Source: CAYTCZ01 sp964436315 (GTDB lineage Bacteria > Actinomycetota > Thermoleophilia > Gaiellales > Gaiellaceae). From it: 20,135 bases of DNA. This document shows positions 7,226-14,358 of the stretch, in pieces. The translations under genes and the position numbers were made by a program. How positions within the stretch are numbered: position 1 is the stretch's first letter; each line of letters begins with the position of its first letter. Below the pieces are notes generated by a model, which saw only the letters and a program-made list of their open reading frames with translations, had not been told where the DNA came from and searched no databases. The stretch covers positions 1-20,135 of the forward strand of contig CAYTCZ010000071.1 in NCBI GenBank assembly GCA_964436315.1, read 5' to 3'.

Positions 7226-8325
7226 TAGAACTTCACCTTGCCGTTCGGGGCGCCGACGGTGTTGATGGAGATCTCCTCGTCGAAGATGACCGTTTTCCCC
7301 TCGGTGCGCGGCCCGGCTTCCCCTGCCGCCTTTTTCTCGAGCGCTCGCAAGACGCGCTCGGGCGTGATCGGGCACTCGGTGACCCACACTCCCACGGCGT
7401 CGTGGACCGCGGTCGCGATCGCCGCCGGCTGTGCGTTGTTTGCCATCTCTCCGATGGCTTTGGCGCCGAACGGACCGTCGGCCGAAGGATTCTCGAGGAT
7501 GAGAGAGTCGACCTCGGGAAGATCAGCCGTGCTCGGAGCCATGTAGCTTCCGAACTCAGCACCGCGGTGTTCTGGGCTCGGATAGTACGGGTACGCAGCT
7601 TCGAGCAAGCCGAGTCCGAGTCCCATCATCGCGCCCCCTTCGATCTGTCCCTCCACGAGAGTCGGATTGATCGCCCGGCCGACGTCGTAGGCCTGGATGA
7701 GTCGCTGCACCGTCACCTCGCCGGTCTCATCGTCGACTTCGACCTCGGCGACGCACGCGGCGTACGAAATGGCCGAGTGCGGCTCGAGTTCGACCGAACC
7801 ATCTTCGGGATCGACGACCGCGTACGGCTTGAGCGCCGCGCCGGTACCGGTTATGAGCTCGCCGTACTGCCAGGTCGCCGCGGCTGCAACGTCGGCGACC
7901 GAGACCTTCGTCTGCGGGGCACCCTTGGCTACGACCTCGCCGTCCTCGATCTCGAGATCCTCTGGGTCGATCTCGAGGATCCTCCCGGCGATGTCGAGAA
8001 CCCGCTCTCTGACGCGCTCGGCCGCGTACCGGACTGCGTTTCCGCCGATGAACGTTCCGCGGGAGGCGAACGTCCCGGTGCAGACCGGCGAAGAATCGGT
8101 GTTCGAGACGTCCATCGTCACCCAGTCGTAGGGGACGCCGAGAGCGTCGGCCACGATCTGTGAATGGACCGTCTTCGAACCCTGGCCGTGATCGACGGTT
8201 CCTGCGAAGACATCGACGCGGCCGTCCGGCTTGAGCTTGATCCAGGCCTGACTCGGGTCGCCGTTCTGGTTCATCCCGGTGGGGTACTCGATTGTCGAAA
8301 CCCCGCGACCTCGATGCTTCGCCAT
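7225..8325 (-). CDS. Molybdenum hydroxylase, molybdopterin subunit, C-terminal half (NdhM-like)
   Basis: A 366-residue protein equal to the second molybdopterin-binding domain of xanthine dehydrogenase-family enzymes. It has the cofactor-contacting block DHGQGSKTVHSQIVAD (45-60), the CTGTFASRGTFIGGNAV region (82-98), and the catalytic glutamate, probably Glu293, in GAKAIGEMANN. In most relatives this domain is fused to the one encoded by the preceding gene. Here it starts at an ATG that overlaps the previous stop by one base (TGATG, 8327-8323) with a strong GGAGGGGG at 8332-8339. A 40-residue tail after the last conserved element (ending NGKVKF) is not typical. Nicotinate dehydrogenase of Eubacterium barkeri has the same division (50 kDa NdhL, 37 kDa NdhM). 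The enzyme would add a water-derived hydroxyl to a heterocycle or aldehyde. Confidence 0.9.
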   Translation of the reverse strand: MAKHRGRGVSTIEYPTGMNQNGDPSQAWIKLKPDGRVDVFAGTVDHGQGSKTVHSQIVADALGVPYDWVTMDVSNTDSSPVCTGTFASRGTFIGGNAVRYAAERVRERVLDIAGRILEIDPEDLEIEDGEVVAKGAPQTKVSVADVAAAATWQYGELITGTGAALKPYAVVDPEDGSVELEPHSAISYAACVAEVEVDDETGEVTVQRLIQAYDVGRAINPTLVEGQIEGGAMMGLGLGLLEAAYPYYPSPEHRGAEFGSYMAPSTADLPEVDSLILENPSADGPFGAKAIGEMANNAQPAAIATAVHDAVGVWVTECPITPERVLRALEKKAAGEAGPRTEGKTVIFDEEISINTVGAPNGKVKF

Positions 8326-9707
8326 CAGGAGCCCCCTCCGTTCGACTGCTGTTCGACTAGCCACTCGGGCAGGAGATCGCCCGATCGCGGGTCGCTTGTC
8401 ATCTGCTGAAATTCCGGGCCTAGCTCGATCCCGGCCGCTTCGGCAACGGACTGGACGACCGGTACCGTCGACGGGTCCTGGAGCACAACCCGATTCGGCG
8501 TCGAGTCGCCAACCCGATTTGCGTTCTTGAGCCGAAGCTCGTACGGATCGATTCCGAGAACGTCAGCGATGCGGCTCATGTGTGTCTCGACAGCGAAGGA
8601 GACCGACGTGACACCGAAGCCGCGCATCGCGGTCGTGGGGACGCGGTTCGTGAACACCACGTAGCCGTCGAAGTGAATGTTCGGGATCGTGTAGGCGCCG
8701 GCGTGATGGAACGAGTGCTTCGTCAGACCGTACGGCGAAAAACGGGCGTATGCACCGCTGTCGTGAAGGGTGAGCGTCTTACGGCCGAGGATCCAGCCGT
8801 CTTTCGTTACGGCATCGGCGATCTCGATGTGCCACGGCGCGCGGGTCGAGGAGGCGAGGAACTCCTCCTCGCGCGTCCAGCGCCACTTCACCGCTCGCTC
8901 GGTCTTGAGTGCCAGGAGCGCGGAAATCGTTTCGGCGGCTGTGTCGACCTTCCCGCCGAACCCGCCGCCGACGGTGCCGCCGACGAACTTGAGCTTGTTC
9001 AGCGGAACCTCGAGATGCGCCGCGACAACGCCCATCGAGAAGTACATCGCCTGGGTGCAGGAGTAAATGACGAGTCGCCCGGACGCCTCGGGGACGACGA
9101 GTGCGATCTGCGTCTCGGTCGGGCAGTGCTCGATCGCCGCCGGCCGGTACACGCCTTGGACGATCGCGTCGGCTCGCTCGAATGCCTCTTCGACGTTTCC
9201 CTTCCGGATCTGGCGTCTGTCGGGGCCCTGGTCGCCGCCGCCGAAATACGGATACCAGTTCCCCCAGGGGTGAATCTGGGGCGCGTCCGGGTCGAAGGCT
9301 TTTCGAATATCGAACAGCGCCTCGCGTTCCTCGTACCCGATCTCGATTGCATTTACTGCTTCCTGCGCTACCTCTTCGCTCTCGGCTGCGACGGCTGCGA
9401 TCGGCTGTCCGCGATACCGCACCTCGTCTATCGCGAGAAGGGGCTCATCCGCCGGGATGCCGAGCGCTTCCAGGTGCCCGTACACGTTCTTGGGCACGTC
9501 CTCGTGGGTAACGATTCCGTGGACTCCGGGCAGCGCGGCCGCCTTCGTCGTGTTGAGCTTCGTGATTCTGGCCGAGTGATGGGGCGACCGGAGCGCCCTC
9601 GTCCACAGGTTCCCGTCGGGGAGGCGGACGTCGTCGACGAAGGTCGTCTGGCCCGTGACGTGGCCGAGTCCGTCGTAGCGCGGAAGTCGTGCGCCAACTG
9701 CCTTCAT
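8325..9707 (-). CDS. Molybdenum hydroxylase, molybdopterin subunit, N-terminal half (NdhL-like)
   Basis: A 460-residue protein holding the a/b hammerhead domain (about 15-130) and the first molybdopterin-binding domain (about 150-400) of the xanthine dehydrogenase family. It shows the Gly-rich cofactor loop GGTVGGGFGGK (243-253) and the active-site loop PTTAMRGFG (357-365). The AMRGFG loop differs from the AYRCSFR loop of genuine (form I) CO dehydrogenases, so CO oxidation is unlikely. The protein ends in a hydrophilic QQSNGGGS tail just where fused homologues continue into the second half, which is the next gene. Its ATG overlaps the 2Fe-2S subunit stop by four bases (ATGA, 9707-9704). Together the two halves give about 826 residues against roughly 750-780 for fused homologues. 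Confidence 0.92.
   Translation of the reverse strand: MKAVGARLPRYDGLGHVTGQTTFVDDVRLPDGNLWTRALRSPHHSARITKLNTTKAAALPGVHGIVTHEDVPKNVYGHLEALGIPADEPLLAIDEVRYRGQPIAAVAAESEEVAQEAVNAIEIGYEEREALFDIRKAFDPDAPQIHPWGNWYPYFGGGDQGPDRRQIRKGNVEEAFERADAIVQGVYRPAAIEHCPTETQIALVVPEASGRLVIYSCTQAMYFSMGVVAAHLEVPLNKLKFVGGTVGGGFGGKVDTAAETISALLALKTERAVKWRWTREEEFLASSTRAPWHIEIADAVTKDGWILGRKTLTLHDSGAYARFSPYGLTKHSFHHAGAYTIPNIHFDGYVVFTNRVPTTAMRGFGVTSVSFAVETHMSRIADVLGIDPYELRLKNANRVGDSTPNRVVLQDPSTVPVVQSVAEAAGIELGPEFQQMTSDPRSGDLLPEWLVEQQSNGGGS
8332..8339 (-). promoter_or_regulatory. Strong ribosome-binding site at the split point of the molybdopterin subunit
   Basis: Read on the minus strand, GGAGGGGG lies 9 bases or less before the ATG at 8325, inside the last codons of the N-terminal-half gene. 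It supports true re-initiation at the TGATG junction and argues against a sequencing frameshift. Confidence 0.75.
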
Positions 9708-10231
9708 GCTGGTGCCCCCTTAATCGCGACTTCTGGCTCTGATGCGTCGGGGTGGTGAGTCCGATCGGCCTCCGCAAAGGTCTCGCCGCGCGCTACGGCT
9801 TCGACCGCATCGATGATCTTGACGTAACCGGTACAGCGGCACACGTGACCGGCGAGCGCGTTCTGGATCTGCTGGCGGCTCGGGTTGGGGTTCCGCTGGA
9901 GGAGCGCGACACTCGCGATGATCATGCCGGGGGTGCAGAAACCGCATTGCGCCCCGTAGTAGTGATGAAACGCCGCCTGGAGGAAGTGAAGGTTCTTGGC
10001 GTCGCCGAGGCCTTCGATCGTCGTGACCTCGGCGCCGTCGACGGCTGCGAGCGGGAGTAGGCATGCCCGACGCGGCTCACCGTTCACGAGGACGGTGCAC
10101 GTCCCGCAACCACCTTGGAGGCAGCCGGCCTTCGGTCCCGTCACGTCGAGTTCTTCACGGAGTACTTGGAGGAGCGACGAGAGGGGAGGGCTTGCGAGCT
10201 CGTGCGATAGCCCGTTGACGGTCAGCTTCAT
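9704..10231 (-). CDS. Molybdenum hydroxylase, 2Fe-2S subunit (CoxS/NdhS-like)
   Basis: A 175-residue iron-sulfur subunit that carries electrons from the molybdenum site to FAD. The plant-ferredoxin-type cluster is bound by Cys37, Cys42, Cys45 and Cys57 (CLQGGCGTC...C), and the second cluster, in the helical domain, by Cys96, Cys99, Cys131 and Cys133 (CGFC...CRC). All eight cysteines are present, and the length is normal for the family. I place the start at 10231 because MKLTVNG is the expected N-terminus and the ATG overlaps the upstream stop as ATGA; the frame is open to 10300 but those residues overlap the FAD gene and look unrelated. It is the second gene of the operon. The C-terminal 20 residues after the cluster domain are a non-conserved tail. 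Confidence 0.95.
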   Translation of the reverse strand: MKLTVNGLSHELASPPLSSLLQVLREELDVTGPKAGCLQGGCGTCTVLVNGEPRRACLLPLAAVDGAEVTTIEGLGDAKNLHFLQAAFHHYYGAQCGFCTPGMIIASVALLQRNPNPSRQQIQNALAGHVCRCTGYVKIIDAVEAVARGETFAEADRTHHPDASEPEVAIKGAPA

Positions 10232-11031
10232 GCGCTCTCCTTTCCAAGTTCTGCAAGAGCTCTTCCCACAAGTGCGGGAAGCGTGCGCTTCCGGTACCAA
10301 GCCGAAGCAAGTGCATCGTCCTCCGGTTCGACGTCGTCGAGTACCTTGGCCGCGGCCTCTTCGTTGGACGATCCATCAGTGAGCGCTTTCTCAACGGATG
10401 GCGTACGGACACCGCGGGGGCCGGCGCCTCCCACCGCGACCCGTGTGCCCTCCTTCCCGACTGAGCACGCGACGGAGAGCACCGTGTAGACGTGCGCATG
10501 TGGGCGGCCGAGAGAAACGTAGGCACCGTTGCTCGGCTCAAAGAACTCGACTTCGAGGACGAGTCGACCGTTGACCCCGGAGGCGAGGAACTCTTCGACC
10601 GACTGGGCCTGCTCGCCGTCGCCTCCAGCTGTACGGACGACGGCGCCGAGCGCAATCAGAGGTGCTTGGAGATCTCCTCGCGGGCTGTCTCGGCCCGGTC
10701 CGCCGCAGAGATTGCCGCCAATCGTGGCCTGGCCGCGAAGCTCGTAGTCGCCAACGCGCTGTGCCGCGGACGAGAGCGGTTCAGGAGTCTGACCGATGAG
10801 AGCCTCGAGCGGAGTAGCCGCGCCGATCTTGACGGTTCCTCCGTCGCTTTCCACGCCGTCGAGGCCGGCCTGGCTCAGGATCAACGCTTTTGAAACGGAT
10901 GTTGCGCCACTTGCGATTTCCGGCATCACGATCGTGCCGCCGCCGATGACCGTGACGTCCGATCCGTCGCCGAAAGCAGCAATCGCCTCGTCGGCCGAGG
11001 TGGGAACGAGTACTTCAGCAGTGTGGGTCAT
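10228..11031 (-). CDS. Molybdenum hydroxylase, FAD-binding subunit (CoxM/NdhF-like)
   Basis: A 267-residue FAD subunit of the xanthine dehydrogenase family, a little shorter than the usual 280-300. The second flavin-binding motif is clear (RGQATIGGNLC at 99-109, followed by an acidic D-S-P loop). The first, usually AGGTDL-like, is here IGGGTIVMPEI (29-39) and is therefore only partly conserved. The C-terminal CO_deh_flav_C-type domain runs from about 160 to 260 with GGAGPRGVRTPS. Electrons would pass from here to an acceptor not encoded in the window. It is the first gene of the minus-strand operon. There is no Shine-Dalgarno sequence before the ATG, and a promoter-like pair sits so close that the mRNA may be leaderless. 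Confidence 0.92.
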   Translation of the reverse strand: MTHTAEVLVPTSADEAIAAFGDGSDVTVIGGGTIVMPEIASGATSVSKALILSQAGLDGVESDGGTVKIGAATPLEALIGQTPEPLSSAAQRVGDYELRGQATIGGNLCGGPGRDSPRGDLQAPLIALGAVVRTAGGDGEQAQSVEEFLASGVNGRLVLEVEFFEPSNGAYVSLGRPHAHVYTVLSVACSVGKEGTRVAVGGAGPRGVRTPSVEKALTDGSSNEEAAAKVLDDVEPEDDALASAWYRKRTLPALVGRALAELGKESA

Positions 11032-11036
11032 AGCGG

Positions 11037-11069
11037 CTCGATTATCGAGTACGGAGGGGGTGGGCGCAA
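11037..11069 (-). promoter_or_regulatory. Candidate promoter of the molybdenum hydroxylase operon with a palindrome over the -10
   Basis: On the minus strand TTGCGC (11069-11064) and GATAAT (11046-11041) are separated by 17 bases, giving three and five matches to the -35 and -10 consensus. The -10 sits inside a palindrome, CTCGAT-A-ATCGAG (11049-11037). A start of transcription 7-10 bases downstream would fall at or just before the ATG at 11031, compatible with a leaderless transcript. The palindrome is a candidate operator; no regulator is encoded in the window. Confidence 0.45.
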
Positions 11070-11883
11070 ACGGAGGTAGTCCTCGCTGAGTGTCCGATGT
11101 CTGCTCCTCGTGATCCTCGGTGCGACGATGAGCCTTCTCTTCATTGCCGACGCGGCCGCTGTTGCGAAGGAGGGCGGGATCACAGTGCTTGGAATGAATC
11201 CAGGCGCGAAAATGATCGACGCGCCGCGTGATTCTGATGTGCGACCGGGTCGGCGCGCCGGGCTAGGCTCAGCTCCTCGCGGCGCTCATGACGTCGCCGT
11301 ACTGCGCGCCGCGGGGGTTCTGGTTCCAAGACTCCCCTCCCAAGGGTGGGGAAGGAATCTCCACCCACCACCCGCGAGCGATGATCTCGGATATGCGCCT
11401 ACGGATGTTGCGCAGGCTGCGCCAAGGTCGTTGTGAGGGAGCAAATAATCACTCTCCGCGCGTCGGAGCAGCGTCCCGCCGTCGTCCGGGGCCTCGGCGA
11501 CTCGCTCTCACCGTCATGGGCATTCGGGGCTTATCGCTCGAGCGGCCTGCGAGTCCGCCTCTCGAGCTCAACAGGCTGACGCGGATCGCTCATGATTGGT
11601 CCAGAGCGTTTCCGTCGATACGTCCGTGGATTGGAGCCAGGGCGCCCACCCCCGCTTCCGAAGCCTACGCTCGGATCGGAAGCTCATTGCCGACGACGAA
11701 GCGACCGTCCTCGACGGGGCCAGCGCTACTGAGCTCGAGCGAGGGCGGGTTGCGGGCCGACCCGAGTTGCAGCGGAGAGCTGTCTGTGGGGAATGTGGAC
11801 GCATCACACGTGCTCGTGTTCGCCCGATTTGGAGACGGCACATCGCTGATGACGCTCACCCCTCGCCGGCCCCGGAAGCGCGC

Positions 11884-11916
11884 TAGAGTCGGGCCGACAA
11901 GGGACTCAAAAGGAGG
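11884..11916 (+). promoter_or_regulatory. Candidate -10 element and strong ribosome-binding site of the MetE-like gene
   Basis: TAGAGT (11884-11889) resembles an actinobacterial -10 (TANNNT), with no clear -35. AGGAGG (11911-11916) lies 4 bases before the ATG at 11921. The ribosome-binding site decides the start, because the same frame is open for about 630 bases further upstream. Confidence 0.5.
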
Positions 11917-11920
11917 CGCG

Positions 11921-13180
11921 ATGTTCACGGCGACCAAGGATCTGATGCTGCCCGCGACCGTCACGGGCTCCTGGCCAAGACCTCGTTGGTACAACATGAA
12001 CATGTGGGGTCGGCCGCTGGACACGGCCATGATGGACCCCTGGTACCGCGAGCAGTTCACGGACGCTATCGCGACCGTCGTCTCGGATCAGGAGCGAGCT
12101 GGGCTAGACATCCTGACCAACGGCGACTACTTTCTCGACGAAGACTTCGCGGGCCGCTCCTGGCACCACTATCCACTCCAGCGCTGGAAAGGGCTCCGAC
12201 ACGAAGAGCTGCAGTACGAGGGTACTCGGTCACCGCTCCTCTCCTACCCCGCCGGCACTCTCCTCAATGACATCTACAAGACGTGGCGCTGGCCTCAGGT
12301 TGTCGGCAAGGTCGAGCCCGATCCGGCGAACCCGCTCGAGTACGCGAAGATCCATCGGATCGCGCAGGCGCGCGCCGCTTCCGGCAAGCAGGTCAAGTTC
12401 GGCACGTGCTCGGCCCAGGTACTCGCGTTCTTCCTCGACAGCCACACCGACGAGTACGACCTCGACGATAAGAAGCAGCTGATCTGGGACATGTCAGAGG
12501 CCATTAACGCAGAGCTTCGCCAGCTCGCCGCGGCCGGCTGTCGGGTTATCCAGGTCGAAGAGCCGACGCTGCACTTCATGGCCTGTTACTACCCGGAGAT
12601 GACCGATTTCATCGACTTCCTCGTCGACGCCTGGAACCGGGAGGTCGAGGGTCTCGACGACGTCGAGATCTGGATTCACACGTGCTGGGGCAACCCGAAC
12701 ATGCAGAAGGTCTTCTCGGACGAGTCGTACGCGAACTCGATGGAGATCTACCTCGAGCGGATGAAGGGCGATGTGTGGACGATCGAGGCGACCGAGAACG
12801 ATCTAGAGGAGATCAGTCTCTTCGCTCCGTACAAAGACTCCTTGAAGAAAAAAGTCGCGCTCGGTGTCGTCAGTCACCGGACGCTCCAGGCCGATACACC
12901 CGACGTCGTCGCGGATCGGATTCGTCGGGCGCTCGAGTACATCCCGCTCGACAAGCTCGTGCTCTCGACCGACTGCGGCTTCGGGCGCCAGGGCTTCAAC
13001 CGTTTCGTGGCCTTCTACAAGTCGGCTGCGATTCCGCAGGCGAGGAACATCATCCTCGAGGAGCAGGGACTCGAGCCGCGGTACGTCGCCGCTGCCGACG
13101 AAGCGCTGCAGATGGACATGCTTCCGGATCACGAACCGCTGACCCATCGTCCACCCCTGCGAGCGGGGGCACCCGCCTAG
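11921..13180 (+). CDS. MetE C-terminal-domain (cobalamin-independent methionine synthase-like) zinc alkyl/methyltransferase
   Basis: A 419-residue TIM-barrel protein related to the catalytic half of cobalamin-independent methionine synthase. The complete zinc site is visible: His253 and Cys255 in IHTC, Glu289 in TIEATEND, and Cys352 in STDCGFG. The spacing is close to His641/Cys643/Glu665/Cys726 of E. coli MetE. The N-terminal TVTGSWPRP (14-21) and VEEP (212-215) match substrate-binding motifs. Full MetE has about 750 residues; the N-terminal half is absent, as in archaeal core enzymes and in epoxyalkane:coenzyme M transferase, so the family should transfer an alkyl or methyl group to or from a thiol. 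Its place at the head of a catabolic operon makes housekeeping methionine synthesis doubtful. AGGAGG directly before the ATG fixes the start. Confidence 0.85.
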   Translation: MFTATKDLMLPATVTGSWPRPRWYNMNMWGRPLDTAMMDPWYREQFTDAIATVVSDQERAGLDILTNGDYFLDEDFAGRSWHHYPLQRWKGLRHEELQYEGTRSPLLSYPAGTLLNDIYKTWRWPQVVGKVEPDPANPLEYAKIHRIAQARAASGKQVKFGTCSAQVLAFFLDSHTDEYDLDDKKQLIWDMSEAINAELRQLAAAGCRVIQVEEPTLHFMACYYPEMTDFIDFLVDAWNREVEGLDDVEIWIHTCWGNPNMQKVFSDESYANSMEIYLERMKGDVWTIEATENDLEEISLFAPYKDSLKKKVALGVVSHRTLQADTPDVVADRIRRALEYIPLDKLVLSTDCGFGRQGFNRFVAFYKSAAIPQARNIILEEQGLEPRYVAAADEALQMDMLPDHEPLTHRPPLRAGAPA

Positions 13181-13202
13181 ACACGCGAGAGATGCGACGG
13201 AT

Positions 13203-13228
13203 TGCCGGGCGGCCCGCGCTGCCCGGCA
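13203..13228 (+). terminator. Hairpin between the MetE-like and tartrate dehydrogenase-type genes
   Basis: TGCCGGGC (13203-13210) and GCCCGGCA (13221-13228) pair perfectly; the stem can extend inward by a G-U, a G-C and a C-G pair to 11 pairs with a CCGC loop. There is no T-run after it, so it may be a weak terminator, an mRNA-processing element or a stabilising hairpin. It lies before the preferred GTG start of the next gene. Confidence 0.45.
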
Positions 13229-13251
13229 TCCTGACTGGAGCCGCTCGACCA

Positions 13252-14316
13252 GTGCCTGCATACACCATCGGACTTCTTCCCGGCGACGGAGTCGGCCCGG
13301 AGGTGATCGCCGAGGCTCGGAAGGCAGTCGATGCACTCGACCTCGACCTGGACTGGGTCCACCTGCCGTGGGGATCGACCTTCTACCACCAGCACGGGCG
13401 GATGATGCCCGAGGACGCGATCGACCAACTTCGCGGACTTGACGCCATTCTTTTGGGCGCGGTGGGTGATCCGAGCGTCCCGGATCACATCGCACTCTGG
13501 GGCTCGATCCTCGAGATCCGGCAACGCCTCGACCTCTGGGCGAATCTTCGACCGTGTCGCCTCTTCTCCGGAGTGCCGACGCCGCTCGCCGATCGCGGCC
13601 CCGAGGACATCGACATGCTGTTCATCCGGGAGAACTCCGAGGGCGAGTACTCGGGTGTGGGCGGGCGTGCCCATCAGGGGCACCCGGACGAGGTTGCGAT
13701 CGAGGGCAGCGTCTTCACGCGTGTGGCCTGTGAACGGATTCTCAGGCTGGCCTTCGCTGCGGCCGAACGCCGCCGAGGCGTCATGACGAGTGCGACGAAG
13801 TCGAACGCCTCGCGGTTCGGATACGTGCTCTGGGACGAGGTTGCGGCCGAGGTGGCTGCGGATCATCCTGACGTCCACTACGAACGCGTGCTCGTCGATG
13901 CGCTCGCGGCACGAATGGTGCGAAATCCGGAGAGCCTCGACGTGGTGGTTGGCTCCAACCTCTTCGGCGACATCCTGACTGACCTTGCTGCGGCGATCCA
14001 AGGTGGAATGGGAGTGGCCGCGAGCGCGAACGTCGCGCCCGGTGCCGACGTGCCGGGACTCTTCGAGCCGGTTCACGGTTCGGCGCCGGACATCGCCGGT
14101 CAGGGAGTCGGCAACCCGGTCGGTGCGATCTGGAGTGCGTCGATGATGCTCGAGCACCTTGGTGAGCAGGGGGCCGCCGAAGCGATGCTCGCAGCACTCG
14201 AGGACGTCTGCCGGGAGGGACCGCGAACCCGCGACGTCGGCGGGACGGCAACGACCGTCGAGGTCGGCGACGCCGTTGCGGAGCGGATCACGACAACCGT
14301 CGGATCGAGATCGTAA
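13252..14316 (+). CDS. Isocitrate/isopropylmalate-family dehydrogenase, tartrate/D-malate dehydrogenase type
   Basis: A 354-residue NAD- and metal-dependent beta-decarboxylating dehydrogenase. Family residues line up in order: Arg90, Arg100 and Arg126 for the malate moiety, Tyr133, Lys183, and the metal ligands Asp216, Asp240 and Asp244. HGSAPDIAG (275-283) with Asp280-Ile281 marks NAD specificity. The segment HIALWGSILEIRQRLDLWAN and the ENSEGEYSGVGGR block are of the tartrate/D-malate dehydrogenase (TtuC/DmlA) subgroup rather than LeuB. These enzymes oxidise tartrate or D-malate, and some convert meso-tartrate to D-glycerate. I prefer GTG 13252 because the conserved fold starts there and GGAG lies 12 bases upstream; ATG 13192 would add 20 non-conserved residues and run through a hairpin. 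Confidence 0.88.
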   Translation: MPAYTIGLLPGDGVGPEVIAEARKAVDALDLDLDWVHLPWGSTFYHQHGRMMPEDAIDQLRGLDAILLGAVGDPSVPDHIALWGSILEIRQRLDLWANLRPCRLFSGVPTPLADRGPEDIDMLFIRENSEGEYSGVGGRAHQGHPDEVAIEGSVFTRVACERILRLAFAAAERRRGVMTSATKSNASRFGYVLWDEVAAEVAADHPDVHYERVLVDALAARMVRNPESLDVVVGSNLFGDILTDLAAAIQGGMGVAASANVAPGADVPGLFEPVHGSAPDIAGQGVGNPVGAIWSASMMLEHLGEQGAAEAMLAALEDVCREGPRTRDVGGTATTVEVGDAVAERITTTVGSRS

Positions 14317-14358
14317 GAGACGGGCGAGCGGGCGCGAGGGTTCGACAGGGAGGCGTAG

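Larger units (their letters stand above)
11032..11920. other. 889-base gap between divergent operons with no convincing gene
   Basis: Several open frames cross this stretch on both strands, but their translations are rich in Arg, Ser and Pro, show no family features, and have no supported starts. The most gene-like piece is a frame from GTG 11110 to about 11240 that opens with a hydrophobic run (ILGATMSLLFIADAAAVA), downstream of GGAGGT near 11072; it then dissolves into low-complexity sequence. An imperfect hairpin lies at 11333-11352 (TCCCCTCCC, AA, GGGTGGGGA; one mismatch). The interval 11436-11452 is locally AT-rich. The right end carries the promoter and ribosome-binding site of the methyltransferase gene. 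The region may hold a decayed gene, a small RNA or only regulatory DNA. Confidence 0.5.

Noticed and set aside
8300..8364. Sequencing frameshift as the cause of the split molybdopterin subunit
   Set aside because: A strong ribosome-binding site and a TGATG overlap sit exactly at the junction, and all other junctions in the operon overlap in the same way. Not excluded absolutely; raw reads would settle it.
8580..9758. A 392-codon open frame on the plus strand
   Set aside because: It is antisense to the molybdopterin subunit with all its motifs, so it is a GC-driven shadow frame.
7225..11031. Aerobic carbon monoxide dehydrogenase (CoxMSL)
   Set aside because: The active-site loop is AMRGFG and not AYRCSFR, and the large subunit is split.
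11431..11449. TTGTGA and AATAAT as a promoter pair in the gap
   Set aside because: The two hexamers are only 7 bases apart, far too close for a sigma-70-type promoter.
11288..11920. Open frame continuing upstream of the MetE-like gene for about 211 codons
   Set aside because: The translation is rich in Arg, Pro and Ser without family features, and AGGAGG right before ATG 11921 marks the real start.
11665..12060. A 131-codon minus-strand frame across the gap and the MetE-like start
   Set aside because: Half of it is antisense to the MetE-like gene, and the remainder shows no recognisable family or ribosome-binding site.
13163..13176. GCGGG-GGCA-CCCGC hairpin at the end of the MetE-like gene
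   Set aside because: A five-pair stem inside coding sequence is expected by chance at this GC content.
12682..13251. Open frame continuing upstream of the tartrate dehydrogenase-type gene
   Set aside because: It overlaps the MetE-like coding region in another frame and adds no conserved residues; the fold begins at GTG 13252.
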